From Caenorhabditis remanei (Eukaryota > Nematoda > Chromadorea > Rhabditida > Rhabditidae), in assembly GCF_010183535.1 (NCBI RefSeq), contig NC_071328.1:14322001-14386000 (forward strand): a stretch of DNA of 64,000 bases. The letters are read 5' to 3'. Below the pieces are notes generated by a model that saw nothing but the letters and a program-made list of their open reading frames with translations, was not told the origin of the DNA and ran no database searches. How positions within the stretch are numbered: the first letter of the stretch is position 1; the number at the start of each line of letters is the position of its first letter. Positions 1-10,714 of this stretch are shown here, in pieces. Position numbers and translations under genes: made by a program.

Positions 1-370
1 ATTCCTGTTGAGATAGAGGTAACCCTTACAATACGCCCTTCAATTTGATACTGTTGAATATTCGGAGAGCTGCTCATTTTTCTTTCGCAACAAGTTAAGA
101 CTTTAAATGAATCTTCGTCATTTTCAGAGTACACTTCGATGTTTTGGTTATAGATGTCCAGACCGAGTATAACTTCTGGAGAGTACAAACGATCATTATT
201 GATTAGAGCAGAGACTTTTTTGGAACAAAAGGAGAGGTTGATTCTGTAAATACGGGAGGAATTAGTCAGGTTAGATAAATAAGATAAACTTACTTCCCAC
301 TGATACTCAATAGTTTGAACACCTCACGCAGGACCAATCGAGGAAGACGGAGGAGGGGAAAGGGAGACAT
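1..370 (-). CDS. F-box locus 1, FBXB/FBA_2-type protein, 5' part
   Basis: Only the N-terminal part is in the window. Exon 1 is 294-370 (77 nt, M-S-P-F-P-L-L-R-L-P-R-L-V-L-R-E-V-F-K), the 49-nt intron has a GTAAGT donor and TTTACAG acceptor, and exon 2 begins at 244 and leaves the window at base 1 with no stop. The second half of the F-box (NLSFCSKK) is encoded at the start of exon 2, followed by a YSPEVILGLDIYNQNIEVYS block. Predicted role from the family: SCF ubiquitin-ligase adaptor. The start is the ATG used by all paralogues; reading upstream into the promoter as coding is not supported. It is head to head with locus 2. Confidence 0.88.
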
Positions 371-444
371 CGACAGAGACTGGTGGGGATGAAATGAGAA
401 GAAACGACAGGTAGTAATGAAATGTGTAAATATAATCTGAGGTT

Positions 445-615
445 GAAGGAGTGCCTGCGTTTTGTGGCAAGACCACACGGCAGTCGTACGGGAAGAATAA
501 CGAAGCGATTGTGTCCGCAATGGAATACTGGAGTCGATCGATCCGTCATTTTTCTCAAAGACCATCACAGAACGACAGACTGTGTGGTCTCGCCACGAAA
601 CGCAGACACTCCTCC
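445..615. promoter_or_regulatory. Palindromic bidirectional promoter, loci 1/2
   Basis: Left arm GTGCCTGCGTTTTGTGGCAA (451-470) and right arm TGGTCTCGCCACGAAACGCA (585-604) are inverted matches. Inner arms (GGGAAGAATAACG and CGTCATTTTTCTC) are weaker than in other copies. Between the arms and each gene lies the shared motif ATTCTATTTACACAT or its degenerate form, facing outwards on both sides. Confidence 0.7.
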
Positions 616-696
616 AACCTCAGATTCTATTCAATCAACACATCTCATTACTTACTCCCTGTCGTTTCTACTCATCCCTCCCACCAGTCTCTGTCG

Positions 697-1694
697 ATGT
701 CTCCCTTTCCCCTCCTCCGTCTTCCTCAACTGGTTCTGTGCGAAGTATTCAAATCGTTGAGCATCGGAGAGAAGTGAGTTAATCTTATCAACATAACTTG
801 ACTAATTCCCTCCCGTATTTCCAGAATCAAGCTCTCCATCTGCTCCAAGAAAGTCTCCACTCAAATCAATAATTGTCGTTTGTACTCTCAAAAAGTTATA
901 GTCGATCTGGACACGTTACACCAAGCAGCAATCAGAGTTCACTCTGAAAATAACAAAGATGAATTTAAAGTCTTCATTCGTCCCAACTACGGAATGTGCA
1001 ACGATTGCAAAAGTATCAAAATTGAAGGACGTACTGTGTCTGAGACCTCCTGGAGTATAAGAACGACAACATTCTGGAAGAATCTTCGAGAAGGATTACT
1101 ATCTGATATTCGGCATCTTTTAAAGATGTTTCTATGCAAGGTTTCAGTTAATAATAGCTATTCTAATAATTCATATGCAAAAACTATTCAAAAAACTATT
1201 TGTTGTGTGATCTACAACTGGAATTCAAGAAGCTCGCGATTTACTTTAGAGGATCAGAGGATGAACACTTGTTCTGGAACCAGATATCCAATAAATTTGA
1301 ACTGGTTGAGGATCTTACCATCTCATCTATTGTTGATCCTGGTTTCAGACCAGTGTTCATTTCTTGGCCACAGAAAATTAGCATCTGGAGTTCCTATTGG
1401 TTCACTCTGGAAACTCTCTTGATGTGCACTTGCACTAGAATTTTACTCGGGGCGTCTCTTTTAGAAAATAAGGATTTGGATGTGATTCTTAGGAAGTGGA
1501 AGGCTGGAGGATTTCCGAATCTAGAATGGATGAAAATCCTTAGTCGTAATATAACAAATAATGGAACGACAATTTTGGGAATGAATCTGTTGGAATTGCA
1601 AGGAAATGACATCCAAACTGATGATGGATCAAAGAACGGAACTATTAGAATTGCCATCGGAACTTTTGAAATGTCTGTAACTCCAGTTGAATAA
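697..1694 (+). pseudogene. F-box locus 2, frameshifted FBXB-type gene
   Basis: Exon 1 is 697-773 and exon 2 is 825-1694, with an intact GTGAGT/TTCCAG intron. The reading frame from exon 1 (IKLSICSKKVSTQINNCRLY and onwards) is lost near 1175-1200, where a repeated AAAACTATT motif (CAAAAACTATTCAAAAAACT) replaces the usual TISELFDLQLEFKK coding block. The second frame then runs cleanly from LCDLQLEFKKL to the normal C-terminus SVTPVE and stop at 1692-1694. A one-step slippage or duplication in an A-rich tract explains it. A sequencing error is possible but the local sequence is rearranged as well, so I favour a real pseudogene. Confidence 0.8.
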
Positions 1695-2975
1695 ACATAA
1701 CATATTGATATGAGAATTCTATAATAAAAATTTTTATGCAATTTTGTTATTTCTCTTTTAAAATAAGTGGCAAACACTGCAAGCAGAGGTGTACGAAAGT
1801 AAAGACGGAAGTGAAATGTGTTGTGACAGTATGAAACTGACGGCAATAGAACAAATTTTGTTAGTTGTATTAAATGTATCACTACGCTTCAAGCATGAAA
1901 AATGAAAAAGCATCTGAGTTTGACTCACTGAAGTCGGAAATGGAGACTTTTTCTTTAAGTCCGCTGGAGCATCTCACAATTTAATCTTTATCTTACTTGA
2001 TTTCATTTTTCTTCCCATTTCTAGTGTCTTCATGATTTTTCACACCTTTTGTTATTTTTATCATTTATCTTTATTTAATAAAAAGTCTGATTGCTAACGA
2101 AGTAAATTCACATCGACACGAACGAAGGTCTCTTCTGAAAATAATTACTTAAGCGCAATCAACTTCTTACGTAATAGCTTCTGTAATAGAAAAGGTATAC
2201 AACCACATGCGAACTGAAAGTCCTAAACTTTAGCACTCCTCTGTCATTAAAGACAAAAAACTCAAAACCTAGAAGAGACTTCAGAAAATTTTTAATTGAA
2301 TAAACGTCCTAGGACTCTGATTCGTATTTTACCCAATATTTATTTTCACGGCCGCTATTCAAAGTCCCAAGAAATACTCGATCTCCTTTTCCGATTTTAT
2401 TCCATCCAGATCGGTTATTTGCTTTTGCATCGCTTATCAGAAGATTCCGCGGAATCGGAAAACCTGGGTGCATACAAGGGGACTCTCTGGGTTATGAATT
2501 TGTGCTGGTCATCGACTAGGACAATAGGATATTAATAGGTTATCTAGTCTGTGCATGAATTCTAAAATATATACCTCGCTGTGCTAACTACTGCATTTTC
2601 AGAGAGAGTTGTAAACGGAGAAAGGACTTTGCCTGGCCCTTCCGTTTAGCTACAGAAAACAATGGTTTAACAGTGCACTGCTTTATTAAGCAAGGCGGAG
2701 AGAGCTCGAGATGGGCTGGCTCCCTCCGTCCTTCTATGTGATGGAACTGAATAGAAGATGTAATTCTCGTGAGGCGTGGCACCGCGTGCCGTTTTCTCCC
2801 TCGTCCCTCTTACTCAAGTGACCCCACGCGTGATGCGCGTGTCACAAGAGTGACGGAGACTCGGGCGATAGAATGAGAAAGGGACCAACGACCAAGAGGC
2901 CGAAGACCCTTTCACAGAGTTAACAAAATTGAATAAAAATGTTTATTATAGAATTATCATATCAATATGTAATGT
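1695..2975. repeat. Tail-to-tail interval: recurrent 3' flanks and interspersed repeats
   Basis: No gene is supported. At 1722-1745 there is an AATAAA signal for locus 2. About 1750-1960 is one copy of an interspersed repeat seen also near 5880-6090, 15590-15775, 18195-18470 and 52690-52960 (motifs ACTTCCGTC, GAAACTGACG). About 1985-2095 is a plus-strand copy of the distal 3' flank that follows several loci (TTCCCATTTCTAGTGTCTTC ... TTATTTAATAAAAAGTC). 2600-2900 is markedly GC-richer with small inverted repeats (CACGCGTGATGCGCGTG) and no recognisable coding content. 2925-2975 is the AATAAA-containing 3' end of locus 3. Confidence 0.6.
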
Positions 2976-3981
2976 TTATTGAAATAAAGTTACAGAGATT
3001 TCAATACGTTGGTTGCCAGGCTTAAAAGTTGCTTTTTTTGATCCATCATCAGTTTGGATAACCTTCCCGTTTAATTGCATCAAATTCATTCCCAAAATCG
3101 TCGTTCCATTATTTGAAATATTGTGACTTGTGATCTTCATGAACTCAATATTTGGGAATCCTCCAGTCTTCCAATTCTTGAGTATCAGATCCAATTCCTT
3201 GTTTCCCAGAGTAGAATTCCAAAGTGTAATTGTAGTGCAAGGGCACTTCAAAAGAGAATTCATAGTGAACCAATCGGAATTCAAGATATAAATCTTCTGT
3301 GGCCATGAAGTGAAAACTGGTCTGAAAACTGGTCTGAAATCAGGATCATGAGGGCATAAGATTATAAGATCCTCAACAAATCCAAATTTATTGGATATTC
3401 GGTTCCAGAACAAGTGTTCATCCTCGGATCCTCTAAGGTAAATCGTGAGCTTCTTGAATTCCACTTGTAGATTAAACAACTCGGAAATCGTGTTTTTATA
3501 TGAATCACTATTATAGTTATTATACATCGAAAACTTGCATCGAAACATCTTCAATAGATACCGTATAACAGATAGAAATCCTTCTTGATTATTCTCCCAG
3601 AATATTGAGATTCCTTTGGCGAAGGAGATTACAGGCACAACACGCCCTTCAATTTGACACTGTTGGATATCAAGGTTGTTAATTGTTCCGGTGTAGGAAC
3701 AATTGAAAATTTCAAATGCATCTTTGATATTTTCAGAGTACACTTCAATGCTCTGGTTTAAGACGTCCAGACCGACTATAACTTTTTGAGAGTAAAACTG
3801 GGCATTATTGATTTGTGTGAAGATTTTCTTGGAGCAGAGGGAGAGTTTAAATCTGGAAATAGAAAATAATTAGTCATGTCAGGTTAATAAGATAAACTCA
3901 CTTTTCTTCGATATTCAACGATTTGAATACTTCGGACAGAACCACTCCAGGAAGACGGAGGAGTGGAAATTGGGAGGACAT
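2976..3981 (-). CDS. F-box locus 3, FBXB/FBA_2-type protein, 318 aa
   Basis: Exon 1 is 3902-3981, exon 2 is 2976-3852, intron 49 nt (GTGAGT/TTTCCAG). The F-box runs from residue 4 (QFPLLRLPGVVLSEVFKSLN) across the splice into FKLSLCSKKIFTQIN. The central block keeps the WENNQEGFLSVIRYLLKMFR motif, and the C-terminus reads ELDLILKNWKTGGFPNIEF, then VIQTDDGSKKATF, ending SVTLFQ. A small direct repeat encodes FRPVFRPVFTSWPQ near residue 190, a duplication of FRPVF not seen in most paralogues. It is head to head with locus 4 and is complete. Confidence 0.92.
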
Positions 3982-4064
3982 TGAGATGGGGATGAGATGA
4001 GGAGAAACGACGGAGAACTGAGGCTGAGACTGAGTAGTAGAAGTGTTTAAATAGAATGTGGGGG

Positions 4065-4312
4065 GTTGGAGGAGTGTCTGCCGTTCGTTGCGAGACCACA
4101 CCATCTGTCAGAGATGTCTATGGGAAAATAACAGATCGATTGACCCCAGTGCACACAGTCTCTCAGTCATTTTTCCCATAGACATCGAAGGTCTCGCCAC
4201 GAAACAAAGACACTCCTCCACGACTCTAGTACCACCATTGCGCACACAATCGTTCCGTCATTTTTCCCATAGGTTTGTTGTGGTCTCGCCACGAAACGCA
4301 GGCACTCCTCCA
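4065..4312. promoter_or_regulatory. Palindromic bidirectional promoter, loci 3/4, with an extra half-copy
   Basis: The left arm is at 4077-4100 (TTGCGAGACCACACC). Two right arms follow in tandem: TCTCGCCACGAAACAAAGAC ending near 4209, and TGGTCTCGCCACGAAACGCA near 4280-4300. The inner loop motif (ACCACCATTGCGCACACAAT) sits between the two right arms. The promoter therefore looks like one and a half modules, probably from unequal exchange between modules. Confidence 0.7.
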
Positions 4313-4387
4313 ACCTCATATTCTATTTACACATCTCATTATCCCCTTTCGTTTTTCTTCATCTCATCGTTTTGTATCTCTCCCTCA

Positions 4388-5389
4388 ATGGCTTCCCCAT
4401 TTCCCCTCCTCCGTCTTCCTCGATTGGCCCTGTTTGATGTACTCAAATCGTTGAGTATTGGTGAGAAGTGAGTTAATCTTATCAACTTAACCTGACTAAT
4501 TCCCTCCCGTATTTCCAGAATCAAACTCTCCATCTGCTCCAAGAAAATCTCTAATCAAATCAATAATGCTCGTTTGTACTCTCAAAAGGTTATAGTCGAT
4601 CTGGACATGTTAAACCACGGAATCAGAGTTTGCTCTGAAAATAACGAAGATAAATTTGACATTTTCACTAAGCCAGGTTCCGCGAAAAGTCGTCACAATT
4701 CATCTACTAAACACTTGTCTATCTCCTGTTGTAGATTAAGAGGTACCGCTATCCTCACAAAAATCAGATTTGTATCTGTTATTCAACATCTATTGAAGAT
4801 GTTTCAATGCAAATTTTCAATCAGAATTAGTGGTTATTGTGGGAGTTCATATCATCCTACTATTTTTGAGCTGTTTGATTTACAACTGGAAGTCAAGACG
4901 CTCATTGTTAACCTTGATGGATCAAAAGATGAAAACTTGTTGTGGAACCAGATGTTCAGTAAATTTGGAATGGTCGAGGATCTTTACATCTTGACTATTT
5001 TTGATTCTGATTCCAGCCCAGTTTGCACTTCATGGCCACAGAATATTAATATCTTGAATTCCGATTGGTTCACTCTGGAGACGCTTTTGGCTTGTACTTG
5101 CACTTCAATTACACTTAAGGATTCTCGCCTGAAAAACAAGGATTTGGATGTGATACTTAGAAAATGGAAGACTGGAGGATTTCCGAATCTGAAATATTTG
5201 AAGATCCATGGTGAAAATATTGAAAGTATTGCAACGACGATTTTGGGAATGACATTGAGCGAGATGAATCTATTGGAATTAAACGGAATGGTTATCCAAA
5301 CTGATGACGGATCAAAGAAGGCAACTATTAGAATTGGTTTCTGCTTGAACTTCCGCCGTATTGAAATGTCTGTGACTCCATTTGAATGA
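4388..5389 (+). CDS. F-box locus 4, FBXB/FBA_2-type protein, 316 aa
   Basis: Exon 1 is 4388-4467 (MASPFPLLRLPRLALFDVLK), exon 2 is 4519-5389, intron 51 nt. The exon 2 block before the central domain is unusual: the Trp-containing segment is replaced by a cysteine-rich SISCCRLRGTAILTKIRFVS. The FBA_2-like end is standard (KDLDVILRKWKTGGFPNLKY, VIQTDDGSKKATIRIGF), with an insertion giving GMTLSEMNLLELNG where paralogues have GMNLLELNG. An AATAAA-like signal is weak here; the 3' flank reaches the G12 tract at 5481. Complete. Confidence 0.91.
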
Positions 5390-6156
5390 ACTTTACATAT
5401 TGAAATGCTAATTCTATAGTGTTATAGGTTTCTTCGGAAAAAAAAGAGATACGAAAATGGAGGTAGAAGCCTCGAGATGAGGGGGGGGGGGGAAACACAT
5501 TGACAGACAGTTCAGAATGATTGATGTTTTTCAATTTGTATCATCATGAGAAGCCTTGAGATAGGGGGAGATGCAGTATTTATAATTCTTTTTAGGATTA
5601 TAAATTAGAAACATTTCTTTTCTTTCACCTTTTATCTCAAAATGACTTGTTTTTTATGAAGTTGCAGCTTTCGTATTGTATCCTCCAAAAGTATCCTTCA
5701 AATGGTTCTTTTCCAGACCGAGTCGAGATCGAGTACAGTTCTGGATGAAGTGGAGTTAAGGAGGGTGTTCAGAGGAAATCAGGAGGAGTCTCCAATTTTA
5801 CTCTTAGACCACAGAGATGCTCCACGAGCTGGCTGGAAGTTTTGAGCATTAAAATTTCCAACATTAGTTATCTCGTACCAGTGAACATGAGAAAGTCTTC
5901 ACTTCCGTCAGTGGGTCAAATTCTGCTGCTTTTTTAAGTTCACTAGTAACAGATGAGGGATTAATTACGCTCGAAGGTTAGTTATCCCTTCACTACAAGT
6001 AAATAACTTAATCGTCAGTTTTATACTGTCGGAACCAGTTTCACTTCTATCTTACTTCCGAACAGCACTGCTCGCAGTGTTTGCTGATTTTCAAAGAAAT
6101 TTCACAAAATTGAATAAAAATGTTTATTGAAGAATTGTCATTTCAATTTGTAATGT
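5390..6156. repeat. Tail-to-tail interval with a G12 tract and an old F-box relic
   Basis: 5481-5492 is an uninterrupted run of 12 G. Around 5715-5810, minus strand, the sequence matches the divergent F-box relic at 52985-53250 (GAGACTCCTCCTGA ... CTCCACTTCATCCAGAA), so an old FBXB fragment lies here. 5880-6090 is a copy of the interspersed repeat described at 1750. The last 60 bases are the 3' end of locus 5 (AATAAA on the minus strand). No open gene is seen. Confidence 0.55.
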
Positions 6157-7151
6157 TCATTCAAAGGGAGTCACAGACATTTTAATTCTACCGTAATCAG
6201 TGTTAATAGTTGCCTTCTTTGCTCCATCATCAGTTTGAATTACCATCCCGGATAATTCCCATAGACTCATTCCCAAAATCGTCGTTTCATTATTTGTAAT
6301 ATCTTGACCATTGATCGCTCGACGCTCGAGATTCGGAAATCCTCCAGCCTTCCACTTTTTAAGAATCACATCCAAATCATTGGTTTTCAGGTGAGAATCC
6401 TCGAGATTAATGAACGAACATGGGCAGACCAATAGAGATTCCAGAGTGAACCAAGCGGAACTCGTGATACTAATCTTTTGCGGCCAAGAAGAGAAAACTG
6501 GTTTGAAACCAGGATCAACAATAGACAAGATGTTAAGATCCTCAACCAATCCGAATTTATTGGATATCTGGTTCCACAACAAGTTCTCATCTTTTGATCC
6601 ATTAGGGCGAATAATAAGCGTCTCGAATTCCAGTTGTAGATTGAACAGTTCAGAAATTATTGGTTGAAATATGTCACTACAATGACAACTACCACTAATT
6701 AAAATCTTGCATTGAAACATCTTTGATAGATGTCGAATAATAGATAGAAATCCTTCTTGATAGTTTTTCCAGAATGTATCGATTTCTCTGGTGAAGGAAA
6801 ACAAAGGTACAGTATGCCCATCGATTTGACACTGTTGCATATCCGGATCGTTTCTTCTTCTGCTGTATAAAGAAATAAAAATGTCAAATGTATCTCTGTT
6901 ATTTTCAGTGCGAACTCTCATTCCGTGGTCTAACATGTCCAGATTGACTATAACTTTTTGAGAGCACAAACGAGCATTGTTGATTTGAGTGGAGATCTTC
7001 TTGGAGCAGAGGGAGAGATTGATTCTGGAAATGCGGGAAAAACTAGTTTGGTTAGGTTAATAAGATAAACTCACTTTTCTCCGATGCTCAATGATTTGAA
7101 TACCTCGAACAGGACCAGTCCAGGAAGACGGAAGAGGGGAAGGGGAGGCAT
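6157..7151 (-). CDS. F-box locus 5, FBXB/FBA_2-type protein, 314 aa
   Basis: Exon 1 is 7075-7151 (MPPLPLFRLPGLVLFEVFKS), exon 2 is 6157-7024, intron 50 nt. The block after the F-box starts CSQKVIVNLDMLDHGMRV, with Cys in place of the usual Tyr. The central block has WKNYQEGFLSIIRHLSKMFQ. The C-terminus is complete: NDLDVILKKWKAGGFPNLE, then VIQTDDGAKKATI, ending MSVTPFE. The head-to-head partner on the plus strand is missing, and unrelated sequence starts directly after the right promoter arm. Confidence 0.92.
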
Positions 7152-7249
7152 GGGGACAGAGATAGAAGACGAAAAATGAATAAGAGGAGAAAGGGAGTAA
7201 TGACAGGAGACTGAGGAGTAGGCGTGCGTCAATAAAAACTGGTATTATA

Positions 7250-7405
7250 GGAGTGCCTGCGTTTCGTAGCGAGACCACACCATCTGTCGTTCTTGATGGT
7301 CTATGGGAAAAATGAAAGATCGATCGACTCCAGTATTCCATTGCGGACACAGTCCCCCGTTCCCATAGGTTTGTAGTGGTCTCGCGACGAAACGCAGGCA
7401 GAAAG
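7250..7405. promoter_or_regulatory. Palindromic promoter of locus 5, plus-side gene lost
   Basis: Left arm GTGCCTGCGTTTCGTAGCGA (7253-7272), right arm TGGTCTCGCGACGAAACGCA (7377-7396). The loop has ATTGCGGACACAG. Sequence similarity stops right after CGCAGGCAG at about 7402. Confidence 0.7.
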
Positions 7406-8146
7406 GCGGCTGCGTCTAAAAAAGAAAGGCGGCCGGGCCTAAAATCGAACTGGCACTTGGAATACTCGGCCAGGTGAACACGTTTGTCAGAAGGTGAACG
7501 TAAATCAGGAGTGTCCAGCCGGATGAACCAACGGCAGGGGCAGCCAGGCTGATCACTAGATATTCCATGGAAAACACTGGCCGTGGAAATGAATATTGGG
7601 TATGCTACAATTCAGAGTCGTAGAACGTCTATTTGGACGGTCTGACAGGGAATCAGATTTCTGGAAAGAATGGTTCGTACATGTGTATTCTCAGTTGATC
7701 AAAATTAAAGCATTATTTTTGCACTTAGAAACTTTCTGACACATTTTCTAGTTGGAATTATGTGTCTTCAAAGACAAGTAAGGCAAGAAAGCACTTGAAG
7801 GTAAGTGAAGGGGCTCTTCCATGCGCGATACTTATATCTTAGAAGTAGGCGGATTTGACCAGTGAAACTTTTCATTGAGAATACTTGTTTGCCCTTGTCT
7901 ATTCTAGCAGTGCAAAAGTTTAGGGATAGACCTCCCTGGATGAAAACCACATTGGCTTTCATTGAAAATTTAATTTTTTTTTTCCTAATGAAATCTTAAT
8001 TCTCTGAAGGAAAGATGGGAATGAAAGTAGTTCTTCAAGTCAATTCTAAGATAAATACCTCGCAGTGTTTGTTACAGATCTTCAAAGAGAGTTAACAAAA
8101 TGAATAAAAATGTTTATTATAAAATTCTCATTTCAATATGTTATGT
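7406..8146. other. Intergenic, no gene seen
   Basis: The sequence after the promoter arm begins with GC-rich tandem-like pieces (AGAAAGGCGGC twice, 7400-7435) and then nothing recognisable to about 8040. 8085-8146 is the 3' end of locus 6 with its minus-strand AATAAA. The usual plus-strand F-box partner is absent. Confidence 0.5.
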
Positions 8147-9200
8147 TTATTCAGATGGAGTCACATGCATTACAATTCTGATACCAGAGTTAATTATTGC
8201 CTTCTTTGATCCATCATCTGTTTGGATAACCGTCCCGTTTAATTCCAATAGATTCATTCCCAAAATTGTCGCTCCAGTATCTGTTATCCCCAGGCTATCA
8301 AGCCAAAGAGAGTTTAGATTTGGTAACTTTCCAGCCTTCCACGTCTTGAGTATCGCATCCAAATCCATGTTTTCCAAATGAGACTGGAAAAGTATAATTC
8401 TAGTGGAAGTGCACGCCAAAAAATGTTCCAGAGTGAACCAAGCGGAACTCGGGATATAAATTAACTCCTGTGGCCATGAAGTGAAATCTGGGTTGAAACC
8501 AAGATCACTAGTTAAGATTCCAAGGTCCTCAACCAGTCCAAATGTATTGGATATCTCAGGATCAGCGACGGATAAGATTGAAAGATCCTCGACCAGTCCG
8601 AGTTTATTGGATATCTGGTTCCACCACAAGTGTTCATCCTGTGATCCTTTAAGGTAAATAGTGAGCGTCTTGAATTCCACTTGTAGATTCAACAAATCAG
8701 AAATAGTTTTAAAACATGAATATGAATCACTATTATAGTCATTATCAATTAAAAATTTGCATCGAAATATCTTCAAGAGATGTCGAATAACAGATAGAAA
8801 TCCTTCTTGACGATTCTTCCAGAATGTTGTCATTCTAATACGAGAGAAGATCACTGGTACATTACAACCCGCGATATAAAATTGTTGAGCATCTAAATTT
8901 TGACTAATCCTTGAAATTGGATAAGTGAAAAGTTCTAATCTATCTTTGTAATTTTCAGAGAGAACTCAGATTTTTCGGTTTAAGATGTCCAGATCCACTA
9001 TAACTTTTTGAGAATAGAATTGAGCATTATTGATTTGAATGGAGATTTTCTTGGAGCAGAGGGAGAGTTTGATTCTGGAAATAGAAAATAATTAGTCAGG
9101 TTAGATGAATAAGATAAACTTACTTCTCTCCGATACTCAACAATTTCAATACTTCGCACAGAACCAGTTGAGGAAGACGGAGGAGGGGAAGGGGAGGCAT
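8147..9200 (-). pseudogene. F-box locus 6, single nonsense codon and internal duplication
   Basis: Exon 1 is 9124-9200 (MPPLPLLRLPQLVLCEVLKL) and exon 2 is 8147-9074; splice sites are normal. The frame is open except for one TGA at 8966-8968, where paralogues have AGA (the Arg of IRVHSEN). Everything downstream stays in frame to SEMHVTPSE-like end. Near residues 180-215 the LVEDL segment is present twice (NKLGLVEDLSILSVADPE and NTFGLVEDLGILTSDLGF), an in-frame tandem duplication of about 17 codons. A single change would restore the frame, so it could be a segregating null or a sequence error. Confidence 0.8.
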
Positions 9201-9289
9201 TGGCAGAAACTGGTGGGGAGGGATGAGGAGACACGGCAGGGAGTAATGAGATGAGACTGAGGATTAGATGCGTGTAAATAGAATCTGAG

Positions 9290-9450
9290 GTTGGGAGAGT
9301 GTCTGCGTTTGTGTCGAGACCACAACAAGCGTATGGGAAAAATGAGGGATCGACTGTGTGCGCAATGGAGTACTAGGGTCGATCGATCCGTTATTCTTCC
9401 CATAGACTTGGTGTGGTCTCGCAACGAAACGCAGGCACTCCTCCAATCCC
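9290..9450. promoter_or_regulatory. Palindromic promoter of locus 6, plus-side gene lost
   Basis: Left arm has GTCTGCGTTTGTGTCGAGAC (9300-9319), right arm TGGTCTCGCAACGAAACGCA (9414-9433). Inner arms TATGGGAAAAATGAGGGATC and GATCCGTTATTCTTCCCATA are clear. The loop (TGTGTGCGCAATGG) is in the opposite orientation to most copies. Confidence 0.72.
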
Positions 9451-10714
9451 ACATTCTATTTACACACTCCTCAGTTTTATTTAATTGGAAAATAAGTGAC
9501 TAGGTCAGTTGTCCCGCACTATCGATCACCCAGATTTTCTACGGCTCTCAGCGTAGCCGTTGCGGCGCGTCCAAGTTTTACAACCTCACCAAACGAAAGT
9601 GTTGTAAGGAAGACAAATCGAACCATCGTTCTCCAGATTAACTCTCCGCTACACTACAATTGTGCTACCGGTTCACTCGAAATTTGAATCTATTACATGA
9701 ACCTTGGACGGCGCTCAGTTGGATACATTGTTGGAATCCGGGGGTCATTCTTGATATTATATTGATATTTAATATTTTTGATATCAAGTGAAAATATCTA
9801 CGAAACTTTCTTCCCAGAAATCAGAACTCATGTCCATGTAGATTTCACTTCCGTCTTTACTTCAACACAGCTCAGCTCTGATCCACAACTAATCAGGTAC
9901 TAGGTCTCTTGGTCTGGTCTTCGGCGGTTTTATCTTTTGTGGTTTTCAACTAACTAGCCACTCGGATTGTCCATTTCTTGCAATTTTATATAAGCAGCAG
10001 CATTGTTGGGAATTCTGACTTCCGACTTCCGGAAATGGACATTTATTTTCGGATTCCGTCATTTTGAAGCTGAGGAATTTTGGATTAGCACAACTCACAG
10101 ACATATTATGAAAAAATTGTCCAAAAGAGCTAAGCTCTCCCTTAGTACGTCATTAATTTTCTACATTTTTGCGAATTTTAGATCCTTTTTCACGAAATAT
10201 CCAAAATGAGCGAAAAAAGTATTTCTGACTTCCGACTTCCCGGCTGAAGCAAGGCCAGCGTCTAACTTTCGTTTTTTTCCGCATAAACTCTGCTCGCAGT
10301 GTTTGCTGATTTTCAAGAAAGGTTATCAGAATTAACGGCGACGTTGAGTCAACCACGGATGTCCCAGTGACACTCGAAACAAAATCTCTATTAGAAGGTT
10401 TTCCTTGCAACACACAAGGGCATAAAGTTTTACTCCTAAACATTTTGCTCCATTAGCCCGTCCAAGCCTTTGCCTCCTTCTGTTGTAGTAACCCCTTGAA
10501 TAAATTGGCAATGACATCTCTGTGTATTGTTTTGTCGTTGCCCTTATCCGTGCACTAGGACCATTGGATATTGATAGGATATTGTCGCGATAACAGAGTC
10601 TGTGAATCAATTCTAAAATAGATACCTCGCAGTGTTTACTACTGAATTTTCAGAGAGAGTTAACAAGTTGAATAAAAATGTTTATTATAGAATTATCATA
10701 TCAATATGTAATGT
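9451..10714. repeat. Intergenic repeats next to lost partner
   Basis: 9470-9560 matches 15125-15235 (TAAGTGACT ... ACTATCGATC ... CTCAGCG), so the same non-F-box sequence replaced the plus-side gene at two promoters. About 9640-9770 (CCGCTACACTAC ... GGCGCTCAGTTGG ... TTGGAATCCGGGG) matches 13090-13250 and, reversed, 54965-55045. 10010-10300 has short repeats of TGACTTCCGACTTCC. 10560-10640 resembles 2510-2600. 10660-10714 is the 3' end of locus 7. No gene is supported. Confidence 0.5.

Noticed and set aside
451..777. Long open frames crossing the promoter palindromes on both strands (also near 4058-4471, 9146-9454, 27357-27770, 58402-58707)
   Set aside because: They arise because the palindromes happen to be stop-poor. 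They run into exon 1 in the wrong frame or upstream of the conserved ATG, and differ in start and length between copies, so they are not treated as coding.
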